In this document: positions 12,088 through 24,542 of the stretch, piece after piece
Layout: each line of letters begins with the position of its first letter
Numbering within the stretch: position 1 is the first letter of the stretch
Origin: Capniomyces stellatus
Taxonomy: Eukaryota > Kickxellomycota > Harpellomycetes > Harpellales > Legeriomycetaceae
Reading direction: 5' to 3'
DNA length: 64,000 bases
Assembly (NCBI GenBank): GCA_001661515.1
Contig: LUVW01000002.1
Location: forward strand, 441,850-505,849
Program-made: the position numbers and the translations under genes
The notes under the pieces: generated by a model
Told to the model about the DNA's origin: nothing
The model's database searches: none
What the model saw: the letters and a program-made list of their open reading frames with translations, nothing else

Positions 12088-15000
12088 ATGGAGGAAGTTA
12101 AGATTATACCACGGGGGGTATATTGTCATCATTTAAAGATTGGTGCGGAGCCAAAAACGATCCAATGGTGGTTTTCAACTAAGCGAAAAACGATAGGGTT
12201 TGGGCTGTACTACAAGAAGTCAGCTTCTGCAGAGTTGGAAACAGAGAAACACGAATTTACTGAAACGAGCAGCCAAAAAAGCAAAATTATCTCGGATGAC
12301 AACAGTTCAATGAAAACGGATGCTGGGAAGCAAAATAATGAGCAGCAGGCGAAATTAAAAGAGAATGGGGGAGTACAAAAGCCAGAATCAGGCTCGACCA
12401 GAGAGGAGCGGTTGCTTTTTATTGAAGACAAGAGTGTTAGGAGCCCGATTGATAGAGCCAGTAGCAGGGATATCGAAAAGACAAAGCCGTCGAAAAAGAA
12501 GAGTGCTTCGCTTGAAGGAGATTCCCGGAGTATAAAGGGGAAAAAGCAAGAGTATAAAAATCTTGAAATGGCGGGGTGGAAGGAGCTCATACCGGTAAAG
12601 ATATACCAGTCTTCAAAATCGACGATTAAATCAGACTGGACAGCAACGGAGCCAGGAGTATATTTGTTGCTCTTTGACAACTCGTTTTCGGTTAGCAAAT
12701 CAAAGGTGCTTTCTCTGTGTGTGTCAATAAAGTCAATTGATAGTGTGCCAAAGGAAAAGCACAAAGTGGTGATATCAGGGTGGCTAATGAAGAAGAAAAG
12801 AAGGCGTGCACAGGGCTGGGCAAAAAGATGGGTATGGATTCAGGGGAATGTGTTGATGTACTCTACAGCGGAGGGGGGAATAATCCGAGACAAGCAGACT
12901 ATAACGGACGCGGTTATTTCGGTGGAGAGTTTGAAGAATGCTATAAACATAGATACAGATTCAGGGGTGATGAAGTTGAAAGCGCTTGACAAAAAGAGCT
13001 TTAACAGATGGGTGGAGGTTTTTAAAGAAATAAAGCTGCACTATAGCCCTGCAGCGGACGAGGGCGATACTTTGTACAATTCGAACGAGGAAATAAATTA
13101 CGAACAAAGCGGTGTATATGAATATCATGATTTGTTTAAAAGACAGATAGTACATGCTAAAAGGCTGGTTGATGGCCTGATACCCAAAGTCGCGGATGAA
13201 AGCTTTAGGGCGAACAAAGTACACAAAGAACCGCAATCTCAAGAGGGTCACCAGATCAATGTACACAAAAAGGATGGTGATGAGTTGGTAAACTCTGAAC
13301 ACTCATCGTCATCAACGAAGCGTAGATCAGTGCTTAATTTGTTTAACTTTAATAGATCCCGTAACGGGAGTGCTGGTGTTGGCAATAGTAATGGTAATAA
13401 CGGTAATAATAATAATAACAATAGTAGTTTATGGGCAGTATCGAGTTTGAATGTATTGATGGCAATTTATTAGTAAATCGAACGCATACTATCAGCCGAT
13501 AACAATGAGTAAATATAAGCATGATGGTGACAGTGCAAACTAGACTTTGAACTGAAATGTTGATACGTGGCAATAGGTTCAGCAAGTCCTGTAGGAGTAT
13601 CGAGTGCAGATAGCGAGACTTATTTTGCGGCACAAAAGAAAATAGAAACGATCCAAGCCATGCTGAATGCATTGGTAGACACTGAAAGCAAGATGCTTGC
13701 AAGCGTTGAAAAGATGGTCAAGTCAGGAACAAGCGACTTTGGCAGCATGGAGTCGCACCTGGAGCCTCAGCGGGTGATGAGATTGAATGCGAATGCATCG
13801 GTGGAATCATTGTCGGAGGTGTTTTACGATACACGAGAGGTGCTTGAGGTCAAGTCGGATATATCGGAGGGAGAGTTTATGGACTTTGATGAGAGAGACA
13901 GATTAGACACGGACTACTTTGCAAGGGCCAAGACAGGATCGGTTAGTGAGAATGATGATGATGATATTGACGACGAAATAGAATACTACGAGTCGCAGAT
14001 TCTGAAGAACAATTTTTCAAGTTCTGTGGTCTGTAAGCTGGGGACAACAGATTATAATGCGTTTAAGCTGGAGCGGGACATGGAAATGGACCCAGAGCTC
14101 CGACAAGCAGTGGAAAAGAACATTTTGAAGAAGCAGCTGAGTGGACAAATAAGTAAGCGGATTTCTGTGGTGTTGGAAGAGGAGGAGGAAGAGGAGACAT
14201 CTGATGAGCCAGACAAGGGCAGTAAAGAGGAGCCAAGTAGAGGTGGCAGGTTAATTCCGGTTAGAAAGTCGACACGGGAGGGCGACATGGACCCACCGCC
14301 AATAGTAACGCTGGCAATATCGTCGCGGTCAGGGGAGGTGAAGAGGAGAGAGAAGCTGCCAGCACCCGAAGTCCCAAGCTCAGTCAATATAGTTTCGATC
14401 ATGCGAAAGAACATAGGCAAGGATCTATCGCAGGTGACAATGCCAATAGAAATGAACGAGCCACTAAGCGCAACACAAACGCTGTGCGAGGACTTGGAGT
14501 ACAGCTGGCTGCTGGACAAGGCGGCTGGGCTACCGGACAGTATGGACCGGCTGATGTATGTTGCGGCGTTTGCGATTTCGTCTTATGCGAGCCGAAAGTT
14601 CCGGGTGATGCACAAGCCGTTCAACCCGCTGCTTGGGGAGAGCTACCAGATGGTTAGGTCAGACCTGGGATTTCGGTTTATTAGCGAGAAGGTTAGCCAC
14701 CACCCAGTAGTGATTGCGTGTCATGCGGACTCGCCAAACTATTTGTTTTGGCAAGACGACAACGTGAAGACAAAGTTTTGGGGCAAGTCGATTGAGCTGG
14801 TTAGGTCATCGTTGGTGCATGTGGAGTTGCCGGGGACAAAGGACCATTTTACGTATACCAAAGCGTCAACGCTGATTAAGGGGATACTTACGGGCAACCG
14901 GTCAATTGGGTTTAACGGGGAGATTCAGATCAATAACCACTCAACTGGTGAAATGGCAAAGCTTGTGTTTAAGCAGGACGGCATGTTTACTGATGCGAAT

Positions 15001-15516
15001 GACCAGGTTGATGGCGTGATAAAGTCAAACAATCCCCGGGTTAGGGACAGGATACTGAGTGGAAAGTGGAGCGAGGCGTTGTTTTGGGAGTCTGATGAGG
15101 GCCCCGTTACGCTTTGGAAGTACAAGCCATCAAACAAGGCTATTAAAAACAGTCTGTGTTATGGATTTGACAAGTACTCGATCCAGTTGAACGAAATAAC
15201 AAGCGATTTGGTTGCTGATCGCTCTGAAGACGGCGTTTCTTACTTGCTGCCCAAAACCGACTCAAGACTACGGCCAGACTTGAGGCTGTATGAAAACGGC
15301 AAGCTGGCAGAGGCAGAAAGCCTAAAAAGCAAACTTGAAGCTGACCAACGCGTGAGAACCAAAAACGCCCAGCAGTCTGGAAACCCGTTCCAGTCCAAAT
15401 ATTTTGAACTCAAACCCGACCTTGTAGACCCAAACGTCATGTCCTGGCAGTATAAAGGCGGCTATTGGAAATCTGCCCAGTCCACCACCTTTCCTGACGT
15501 CGATCCTATTTGGTGA
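12088..15516 (+). CDS. OSH3: OSH3-like oxysterol-binding protein (GOLD-PH-ORD)
   Basis: The protein would bind a sterol or phosphoinositide in its ORD and move it at ER-plasma membrane contacts. ATG 12088 starts a GOLD-like domain (TIQWWFSTKRKTIGFGLYYK), split by a charged insertion and resumed near residues 165-220. A PH domain follows (GWLMKKKRRRAQGWAKRWVW, about 230-330). After one intron comes a coiled segment, an FFAT-like motif (SEVFYDTREVLE, coded near 13816-13851) and the ORD with FNPLLGES and EKVSHHPV, matching the family EQVSHHPP signature. The intron acceptor is at 13576 (GGCAATAG). The donor is ambiguous (13394 or 13403, both GTAATA, phase 1, or 13362), so length is about 1,080 residues. 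GOLD plus PH plus ORD is the Osh3 arrangement. The gene converges on SLY1. Confidence 0.92.
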
Positions 15517-15977
15517 TTATCTTTTTTTTTTTTTCTTTCTTTCTTTCTTTTCCTCATTCCTTTCTTTCTTTTCCTTATTTCTTTCGTTTCTTTTTTCCTT
15601 CTTTTTTTACTATCCCGTTTATTTACCATTGACTCTATTGGTTTCGTTGAAAGCTTACGTTTAGACTGTGATATGCTGATCTTTACTGCTTTCGAACCTT
15701 TTTACACTACCTTATCTCACTACCTCTTTAAAATAAAAATTCCAATTCCAACTTTAAAAAAAATATAAAACATATTGTAAAGAATAAAAAAAATGGTGAT
15801 TTAATCGATGAAAAACAAATGTAAGCATAAAACTAAATAAACAATAAAAGCAATGGATGAGCAAACAGATGGATGAATAATTGGATATGAATAACTAACG
15901 ATCAAGAAAGTTAAAGCTAACGCTAAAAACAATAATAACGTTGAAATAAATAAAACATCGGCTTTCCCGACTACAAA
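15517..15977. other. Intergenic gap between convergent OSH3 and SLY1
   Basis: A long pyrimidine tract of TTTC repeats (15521-15609) begins directly after the OSH3 stop, followed by A-rich sequence with several AATAAA-like motifs on both strands. It probably contains the 3' ends of both genes. No coding signal is seen. Confidence 0.6.
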
Positions 15978-18900
15978 TCAGCTTTGTAAAGCATCAAGTT
16001 CGCTCAATTGACGCAAAAAGCCTTCTGGGTTAACTATGTCGGTTGACCCATAAATGATATTCTTGCGTGGTGTTGACCTCTACGTAGTTTATTTAGTTGG
16101 TTAATTAATTGATATACCATTTTAAATCCCATACACGCACCTACATATGTATATAAACCAACTTACATTCGCATAATCCTGCAAGTTCTGATACTCCAAG
16201 TAGTTGGCCCCACCAACTACGAAAACAATAGAGTTCTGGAATGAGCCCATCATTCCCGAGCCTCCCTTGTTCGAATCGTAGTGTTGCCCGAACCCTCCTC
16301 CGCCGCTTAAGCTGCTCGCACCACCCGCTCGGCTAATCAATGGATCCAAAAACAGCATTCCTCCTCCACTCATATCTCCTCCAAATCCTGCTCCTCCTCC
16401 AGATGCGTTCTTGGATATTGTTGTTGTCCCCGTGCCTGACTGTGAGTTTGAGTTTGAGTTTGGATACCCATACTTTGATGAAACTCCCAGCCCACTACCC
16501 TCGTGCGCCCCCATTCCACCACCTACACTTCCCAAGACCGGCGATGACACTGACCTTTCCATAACAGACTTTATCAACTGGGCTATTGGAAGATCCTTAT
16601 TCTGTGGGAGAAAGTTCTTTACTTCTGCAAACAAACCACCCAGCCCTGTTCCGTCTTTAATCCCTGTCAACTATTACACGACAATATAATTTTGTTTGAT
16701 TTAAATATGCGGCCCAACAAATACATATATTTCAGCAAGTAAAGCACACACCCAACAGCATACAAATAAACAAACCAATCTTACCCTGCTTCCAATTGAA
16801 GAGAATTTGCCCAGAAAGTCTGAAGAACCAATGCTTGGGCTTGATGTTGTGGACTGCATTGTCATTTTGTTTAAGCTTTGCAACTTTTTAAAGTAATTCA
16901 GCGGTCTTAAATCCATACCCTTCTCTGCAAGTGCTTTTTCAAACTCGCCCATTGACTCGGGCAAAATCCCCTGCTTTCTCCCTGATCCATCTTTTGTTGA
17001 TAATTCAGGAATACCACTGCCCCCTGATCCGCCAGCAGTTGATTTTCCTTGCTTAGACAGCAGGTACAGCAGGAACACCCGGATTTTGTCCAACTCAGAC
17101 CCTTTTTCATTGCTTGAAATAACCTCGAGCATTGTTTGTTTAGTCTGCTTTGACATCGACTCTTCCATTTGGAACAAAACATCCAGTTGGCGCTCCTTGA
17201 TCTTTTCAAGCAACGCTGTTGCAACATTCATGTGCATGTCAATAGTTGCTTTTCGGGCTGTCAATTCCGGAAGCGAGTTTATCGCCCTTTGTAACTGTTT
17301 TGTACTTGCTCCAAAATCCCTATTATTAGCACAAAAACATCACATTTGCATTTAATACAATTATACTTTTTACCATGTCAAATCATGTCAAATCATGTCA
17401 AATCATGTCAAATCAAACATTCTTACATGTCGTTCTCAATATCCAAAGGCCCAGCTCCTCCGATCTTTGTCATCTCGTCTGCCTCCTTTTTAAATGCTGT
17501 TGAAGCCTCATCAATCCCAACTATATTTTTGTTTTGTTTGCAATTTCATTTGTAATCAGTATGCTGAAATGCCATCCTTTGAATCAAGTGGGGTTTTACA
17601 ACAAGCAATGTAGTAACATAATACCAACTGTGAATTGTTTATACCTGCTGCTTCAGGGAATGGCAAAGATGCCAAACGTGCCCAAAATTCATCTTTTACA
17701 TCCAAGTCATAAACCTTTCGAGAACTTTTATCATCGGCTTGAACCTGGATTATCGACATAGAATGCAAATTTAGTTAATTCGTATCTTAACAAATTTTGG
17801 TATACCAAGTAACACTAAAGCTTGTATAAATACACCTATGGTTCTTACATCAACAGTTATTCTGTTAAGCTCCATTCCCAAAACATCGTGGATAAGAGCT
17901 TGGTAGGTCCACGAGTGACTGAGCATCGATCCCAAATCAAAATCACGGTCAAGAAGCACCAGAACCGCTCTACCTCCCGACTCTGACGTTGTACCTCCAC
18001 ACCACCCTTCGCCATTAGGGTCGCTAAACAAATGATGTTTACTATGCATAACGTTTTCTCTGATTTTAAAGTTCAGCCTATTCGCCACCATCTCGGCTGC
18101 TCCTCCGCGTGTTGCCCATATCACTGGCACACATTTTAATGTAACTAGCACTGAAAACAACTGCCCCACTATTTGCTCGATCAACTGCTTGATGTCCTCA
18201 TCTACCGCCGTAGGATCGTGTGTTTTTTTAAACCCATCCTTAATTCCAAATGAAAACATGTTCTCCTCCAGACTAATAAAATCAACATACTTGTCGTACA
18301 CCTACCAAAACCACAAAATGTCTTGTTGGTTATCGATCCCATCCTTTACTTATAATCAAGCGCAAAATGCGTAAATTCTTGTATATGCTCCGATAAATAC
18401 CTGTGCTATTTGGTGAGATGTTTTCGACGCTACCGTCGATACCGCCAGCTCTTCCATCAAGTCTCTTGTAATTGAAGATGACATGTTTACATAGTACAAG
18501 TCGTATACATCTCTCATCATATCCTAAGTTTTGATTATTATTTCTTTAGTTCCTTGAAAGACTGCATTTATAATATAAAACATAAAAACAAATATCTCTT
18601 TCTCTCTCTCTCTCTCTCTCTCTCCCTTTCTCCCTTTTTCTCTATCTTTCTCTTCGCTAAAGTACAGTCATAAATGTCAACTATGACGACCCTAACATAA
18701 AATAAAAAACTTTTTGGATTTTCTACCTCAGCTAGCCTATTGATATTCTTTTGGTTTGGCCTCATAAAGTATATGGCAGGGACATCTGTAATCTTTGACC
18801 TAGCCGAGTCTAGCATCCTATTTCGCAACAATCCCCAACTATTTATACTACTCTTTCCATTTTATTTCTCTCTACTTTTTTTCAACCCTGAACGTTTATG

Positions 18901-19578
18901 TATTTACTGATATAAATCTCGCTTACATGTGTACTGTGATCCCGCATTCACGTAAATCCATGACCTTTAGCACTGTTGATATTACATCTCTGCAAAACTC
19001 ATCAATAACTAACACTTTCCAAACCACCTCTTCCCCCTCCACCTCCCCACTGTTATCATAGTCCCCTATTCTCCCTCTAGACCCTGCCATATCACCATTC
19101 CCTAAATTTACGCCCATCCTTTCTGCACCATGCAGACTAAGCATTCTCAGGATTACAGCTACATTCCAGGCGTGTAATACATTTATAAAATGTAATTTAA
19201 ATTTACTGAAATTGGCCTTATAATACAAAATGCTGTATAACACACTGAAGGCTCCTGGTGGTAAGCATGCTAGTAACATTTCGTGCAGTAAAGGTAAAAT
19301 TGGTATACGCACTAGTACCAATTCAGGCCTCTTCATGTACTTGGGTTTATTGAACCCTCAAAGCTACAACTGCTTGATGCTTATGTGACAGCGACCGCAT
19401 GGTAAGATGAACTGTATTACAAGTCCAACCCCCCCCCCCCCTCTTGTGCCTTGTCTTTCTTAAATCCGACTAATTAGTTGGAGATGAAGTGGGCAAAAGA
19501 AATATATAAAAGGCATCATCTAGGAATCAAACTAAGCTCAAAGTACTTACCTATTTGGCGATCCCTAATAGAATCCAT
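15978..19578 (-). CDS. SLY1: SLY1 (Sec1/Munc18-family ER-Golgi fusion factor)
   Basis: SLY1 binds the syntaxin Sed5 and promotes SNARE assembly in ER-Golgi transport. Ten exons give 753 residues: 19578-19551, 19158-18927, 18817-18727, 18523-18401, 18301-17849, 17744-17645, 17520-17427, 17319-16785, 16670-16167 and 16079-15978. All junctions use GT-AG and keep frame. Family landmarks are RDRQIAVILRML, VWKVLVIDEFCRD, DVPAIYFMRPNQKNI, YDKYVDFISLEENMF, RAVLVLLDRDFDLGSMLSHS, MTKIGGAGPLDIENDMDFGA, VKNFLPQNKDLPIAQLI, VFVVGGANYLEYQNLQDY and the C-terminal KNIIYGSTDIV. The first exon codes only nine complete residues. Intron 1 holds a run of C (near 19430), intron 2 nothing notable, intron 3 a CT repeat, and intron 7 a tandem decamer. 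A Gly/Ser-rich insertion of about 60 residues precedes MLFLDPLISR. The assignment is secure. Confidence 0.95.
17374..17414. repeat. Four tandem copies of a 10-bp unit (catgtcaaat) in SLY1 intron 7
   Basis: Four perfect head-to-tail copies lie in the intron between SLY1 exons 7 and 8, close to the exon 7 donor. Confidence 0.9.
18596..18624. repeat. CT dinucleotide repeat in SLY1 intron 3
   Basis: About thirteen TC units inside the 203-nt intron between SLY1 exons 3 and 4. On the coding strand it reads GA. Confidence 0.9.
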
Positions 19579-20354
19579 TTTTTTATTGATTTATTTCTGA
19601 TGGGGCACAGTTTAATGTTTCTTGTTTGAACGATTGCGTTTTGTATTACTTAATCTCTAACAGCCACTTTCGAGTTATGTTTACTGCTATGTTGTTATAC
19701 GGTGTTTTAATACGAGTAGACGCCAACGACAAAGGTACAGCGTTATATTATTGTTCAGCTCTATTTCTACTGTAATGTAAAAAAAATTGAAGTTGAAGGA
19801 AAATTCGTTATTTTGTCAAAAATATTTGAAATTGACTTTTCACAATTTAAGGCCAAGTCTGTACTAATTCAAGCTAAATAATGAGTAAACATTCAATAAA
19901 ATTAATAAATAAACAAAAATTACAATTTAAGCTTTTGTTTGTGTTGGTTCATTAAGGGCGGATATCGATGTAGGAGCAACCAATTTAATATTACAAATTG
20001 GAAGTGAACCTGTGTTTTGGGAGTATAGTAGGACTAGCTTTTGCAATATGGTGGATACACTGAATAAGCCGCCCATTAGTACTATTTCCACTATTCGTTA
20101 CTTGTACAAGAATATAATGTACCTGTCTAAAACAAGGGATGAGCTACATTGTGCTTAAACACACACCAAAGTACTTGAATGGGTTATATTTCGAAATTGA
20201 CATGACAAAGTAAAACTAAACTATAATAAACTAAAATAACACGCTATACCCATCTAAACAAAAAACATGTCCTCCCAAAAAGCAAGTCCAAATACACCCT
20301 ACTGCGTTGGTTTTTTTTTTAAACTCAAAAGTTTGAGTAAGACGCCACACTGTT
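19579..20354. other. Intergenic region upstream of SLY1
   Basis: The region lies between the SLY1 start and the 3' end of MIX17 and should contain the SLY1 promoter and the MIX17 terminator. It is AT-rich without a recognisable gene. Confidence 0.5.
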
Positions 20355-21085
20355 CTAGTTGTATGTTTGGCTGTTTGAGAATGATTGGCATTGCTTCAAC
20401 ATATCCAAGTAGTATTGGCATGAACTCATGTCATTGTTTGTGGATTCAAGACAGCGTGTGAATGCTTTGGCATCAACATCGCAGTTACGGGCTCCACTTT
20501 GGTCAAAGTTAGATGTTGATTGCTGAACTGATTCTTGTTGTGGTGCTGAGTTTGAACTACCTCCTCCGGTCAAAGCATGGCCCTATTTAAGTGAGTATTT
20601 GTATTTGTCGACATTCTTTAGTTCTCTACTGAAAATGGAATTTCCGACACTATCAAAAAAAAAACATGTAGAAAAAAAATACTTACGATTACATGGCCGA
20701 CCGTTGATCCTATTGCGACACCTCCTGCTGTAGCGGCCATCTATTTCAATAATTACTTCACATGTTAGCCAAAGTTTCTTTCTTTTTCTTACTGGTTTAA
20801 CGCTTTTTTCCTTTTATTTGCTGATTCGCATTTGTGCATGAATTAATTCATGAATAACCAAACCTAAATATGTTTTATCAATCGATTTCAAAATATAAAT
20901 ACCTGTGCAAATAGTCCTGGTTGCTTCTGTTGGGCCATTGGCTGGGCTGATGCCATAGGTGCTGCAGCTGGTGCAACTGGAGCTGGGGCTGGACGATATG
21001 CTGGGGCTGGTGCTGGGGCAGCCATAGTGCTGGAACTACGGCGTTGTACTGATGATCTTCCTGGTGAACTTCTTCCTCTGGCCAT
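20355..21085 (-). CDS. MIX17: MIX17/CHCHD2-like twin CX9C mitochondrial protein
   Basis: Family members are imported by the Mia40 disulfide relay into the mitochondrial intermembrane space, with roles in respiration and cristae organisation. Three exons (21085-20903, 20740-20687, 20582-20355) give 154 residues. The N-terminus is arginine- and serine-rich (MARGRSSPGRSSVQRRSSS), like a targeting sequence. It is followed by an Ala/Pro-rich linker, the conserved QPGLFAQMAATAGGVAIGST and GHVIGHAL core, and the CHCH domain. The cysteines are C-DVDAKAFTR-C and C-QYYLDMLKQ-C, both exact C-x9-C pairs. Exon junctions fall in the conserved core (AQ|MAAT and HVI|GHAL), which supports the model. Identity is secure at family level. 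Confidence 0.92.
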
Positions 21086-22212
21086 TTTGTAGTATTTGTT
21101 TGTTTTTGTTTGTGGTGTGGTAAAACTAAATTTAGCTGGGTTAAGAATTTATAAATTCGGGTTTATAAACTAATTTTGTTGAATCTTGAATTACTCTTTT
21201 ATTCTTTTAATATCTTTTTCTAGTAAAAGTCGAGCAAAGTAAAGCTGGCTATAAGTTTTTCTTAAAAAAAATGCTGATAAATTTTTTTCCCTTTTTTTTT
21301 ACACTACAGTTTATCTCTAACCACACAATTTTGGTATTTATTCTCGTTTAACAAGTAAATGTAAGTTTGGTGGGACTTTCCTGCTGCAATTTTCAATATA
21401 TGGCATAATTTAGCTATGTCAAAATCCATACCTATTTATTCTTTTTTCTTTATAACCCTGTTGAAATTGTTTTCCACAACTTTACAGAATGGTTCTTGGC
21501 AATTTGCTGGAATAAAAGTAACGTATTCAAAAAGAGGTGGTTCTTTGCAAAAATTAAAGTGAAACATACTCAACTTGACAAAATTATGTAACAAAAAACT
21601 CCTATTGTTAGTTTTAGCCAGTAATGAAGCTCAAAATCAAACTAAAAACCCCCAATCAGCTAAATAGAAGCTTGTTAAGAGAAAATAGCTGCGTCTTAAT
21701 TCGCTCTTATTTTCACTCGACTTTTCTTTACAACCTTGGTGGCTAAAATCTTCACGTTTATAATATTAGTAATCTTCGAGTATCAATAATAATAAAAATG
21801 ACTAATCTCCATTTCATCAGCTAAAAAAAATCCATTAGGTTCTATTTTATTTGAAATAAGACATCCAAGTTACAACTAATTCGATCCTGATCGAACGAAC
21901 TTTAACTGCATCTAAATCGAAAATATGATGCTATTAGTGATTCATTTCCCTCTTATTTCGGTTAAAACTTTGAGGGAGAATGAAACAAACAACCAGCTAC
22001 CAACTCCACCTTGGAAGTTGGGCTTGCAGACTACTAAAAGCGATTTAACTTTGGCTCAAGCCAACAAATATCGATAAGCTATGGAATTTGAACACCTAAA
22101 TTGGCTCGATACATGCGCCGTTAACAAGATAAAGCGTTGTAGAGTTGTAAATATAAGATTAAAATATACTCTGATATCTACTATTATAGCTAGTCTTTTA
22201 TAATATAAATTC

Positions 22213-22362
22213 AGTGTGGATTTCCAGCTTAAAATATCACCTGCATATAATTGTGTTAATTTCTGGCCTAATTGCCCTCTAATTCGAGATCGTCTGTGCC
22301 CAATGTTGTATATACCTCTACTGCCAAGTTAAATTAGCAAGATTCATCTTTTTATGTCGAAT
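22213..22362 (+). repeat. LTR-like repeat, copy 1 (left block)
   Basis: The block begins AGTGTGGATTTCCAGC and matches 24189-24341 along its length: shared CTTAAAATATCACCTGCATA, then GAGATCGTC, CAATGTTG or TAATGTTG, GCAAGATTCA or GGAAGATTCA, and GTCGAAT. About 270 bases further on is a degenerate copy of the short block (GCCACGAGGGAATAAAAC, near 22486). It looks like an old dispersed element end. Confidence 0.65.
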
Positions 22363-22848
22363 TTTTTCTCCACAAGTAGTTTTGATATTGTAATAATAAT
22401 ATAACTAAACTAAATAATAGTAATAGTGGATAGTGGATAGCCGCAATTGTTTGGCCAACCAAACATCTGGATAGATCCGATAAAAGCCACGAGGGAATAA
22501 AACTTCTTGTTACCTAGTCGTTTAACTTTCTTACGTCAAACTAGCTTTGGGCATATTAATTTGCAACAATAAATGTCGTATCTTTTATTTATAGATACTA
22601 TAGTTCGGTCCAAAGATTTACTGTTTATACTGCTTTAACTTTCTTATTTTTAGTTCTTTATTGCTTTAAATGTGACTTATAAATATAACCTATCCTAATA
22701 TAAACTATAATTCTGTCGTTTTTCGAGAGAGCGTTCTTCCGTTACGTCCTTTTTCGTTCCTTTTATAGTCGTCCTCACTGTGAGCTCTGCCGATGAAACA
22801 AACTCACGTCATGTGACCTTCAGGGGTAATAATAATACCTATAAAAAT

Positions 22849-22855
22849 GATAATA

Positions 22856-22886
<31 letters not shown>
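22849..22886. repeat. AAT trinucleotide repeat
   Basis: About a dozen AAT/ATA units in the intergenic region, with one early GTA interruption. Confidence 0.9.
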
Positions 22887-24188
22887 ACTTATAATGAATA
22901 ATGCTTGTATAGCAGACTAATTATAAAACCACTTGGCAAAAAACTAATCAGTCTAAGTATTCGTATTTATACGACATAAATTTTCGTATGTTTTTTCTGG
23001 TAACTCCAACCGCTCTTCCAATTCTGCAGTAGCTCTGTCAATTCCTTTACGATTATACCTTTTAACTTTCGACAGTATATTTTTATTGTTGTTGATTTTT
23101 ATTAGACCACAATTCTATAACTATAATGTATAAAACTACCAAGATACCCAATATCTTATAAACCTACTTACAGTATCTTTTTCCTAAGATACGTGTAAAC
23201 AAAACCTAATCAAACTATGTTATATAATACTACCTAATACTTTATGATACACTATTAAACAACACTAGCTTATTTATTGATCGATTGATTGCACCATTCC
23301 CTGATTCAATGATTGCTTCCTCGCTTGATACTTCTTCCTTTTTGTCCCTCGGCTGTCCCTTTTTATAGATAACTTCCTGCTATCTTCCTTCGCTGATACC
23401 GAAGTATTTCTTACTTATAAACTAAATAACTAAATAACTAAATATACTAATAAACTAAGAATATATTGACCGTTGGTATTAACATGGCTGCGCCATACTT
23501 TAATAACAAGTCCTCGTTACTTCCTCGTTACTTCCTCGTATTCGTATATTGTTTCTGGTTAACCTTGCTGCACTTTAAACTGCATAATAACTTTAATATA
23601 TATATATAAACAAACACCTTACTAGTTTGCTCCGAATCAATTAAAGACCACAAGGGGCAAAATACTCGACTCGTCGTTCATTTTGTAAGTGTTCCTAATA
23701 TGTCGTTTTTCATACGACAAACTTGTCGTATAAAATAGTATACGACCTGTAGATCGGTACCAAAATCAGATACGATTGTAGTACCAACTTTATAGAAATT
23801 AGAAGAGTAGTTTTTTATACAACTTAGTTGTAGTTTTTTTTATACGACACTTCGATTTCGAGTTTAATTATTTTAGTTTAGTTAATTATTTTACTTAGTT
23901 AGTTTTGATTTAATTTTAGTTTTGCAATTTTGGTTTGATTCGATCTGCGAATAATTTTTGAATAACTTTTTAGATAGAGAACGAATTTGAACAATATCTT
24001 TTTTATATAAGACACGTATATTTAACATAATAAAATACTATAAACCATAAAACGAATATAGCAACAGTTAAGCATATATATAAGTTAAGACAGAACCAGA
24101 TCAACGACTACAGTTATATTCAAGTATAGTCAGTTGATCAAAGTCCTAAGTGGACATAGTCAACCAGTTTTTGAAACTACAAAAATGT

Positions 24189-24341
24189 AGTGTGAATTTC
24201 CGGCTTAAAATATCACCTGCATATACTACTGTTAACTGCTAGTCTTATTTTGATCTCACTGGAGATCGTCCGTATCTTAATGTTGCTGTATCTTTATTGC
24301 TAAGTAAAAACTAGGAAGATTCACTCCTTTGAGTCGAATCT
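24189..24341 (+). repeat. LTR-like repeat, copy 2, upstream of tRNA-Lys
   Basis: Second copy of the block at 22213-22362. It is preceded by TGT (TGTAGTGTGAATTTCC), consistent with a TG-starting LTR. The short block AACCACAAGGGGACAAAACTC follows at 24450, and a TCGTATTATATATACGA palindrome at 24518-24536 ends just before the tRNA. Ty3- and Ty1-type elements commonly insert upstream of Pol III genes, which suits a solo-LTR remnant. No internal coding region lies between the copies. Confidence 0.6.
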
Positions 24342-24542
24342 CATATCCTTATAACTAACTAACTAAATAATTAAAACAACTAAATAAATAACTAAATAAT
24401 TAATAATAATAATGAGCACATCCAATCGGACCTCTAAATACTGTTGATAAAACCACAAGGGGACAAAACTCAACTGTACATAGCTGTTTGATTATATTAT
24501 TCACTATTACTTTTGGTCGTATTATATATACGACAAAAATGT

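Larger units (their letters stand above)
21086..24542. other. AT-rich intergenic region with degenerate LTR-like repeats
   Basis: No coding sequence was found. The region upstream of the MIX17 start gives way near 22.2 kb to diverged repeats that recur up to the tRNA gene: a 150-bp block at 22213 and 24189, a short ACCACAAGGGG-type block at about 22486, 23648 and 24452, AT-rich CTAAATAACTAAAT patches, and TCGTATA/TATACGA palindromes. An AAT repeat lies at 22849-22886. Confidence 0.6.
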
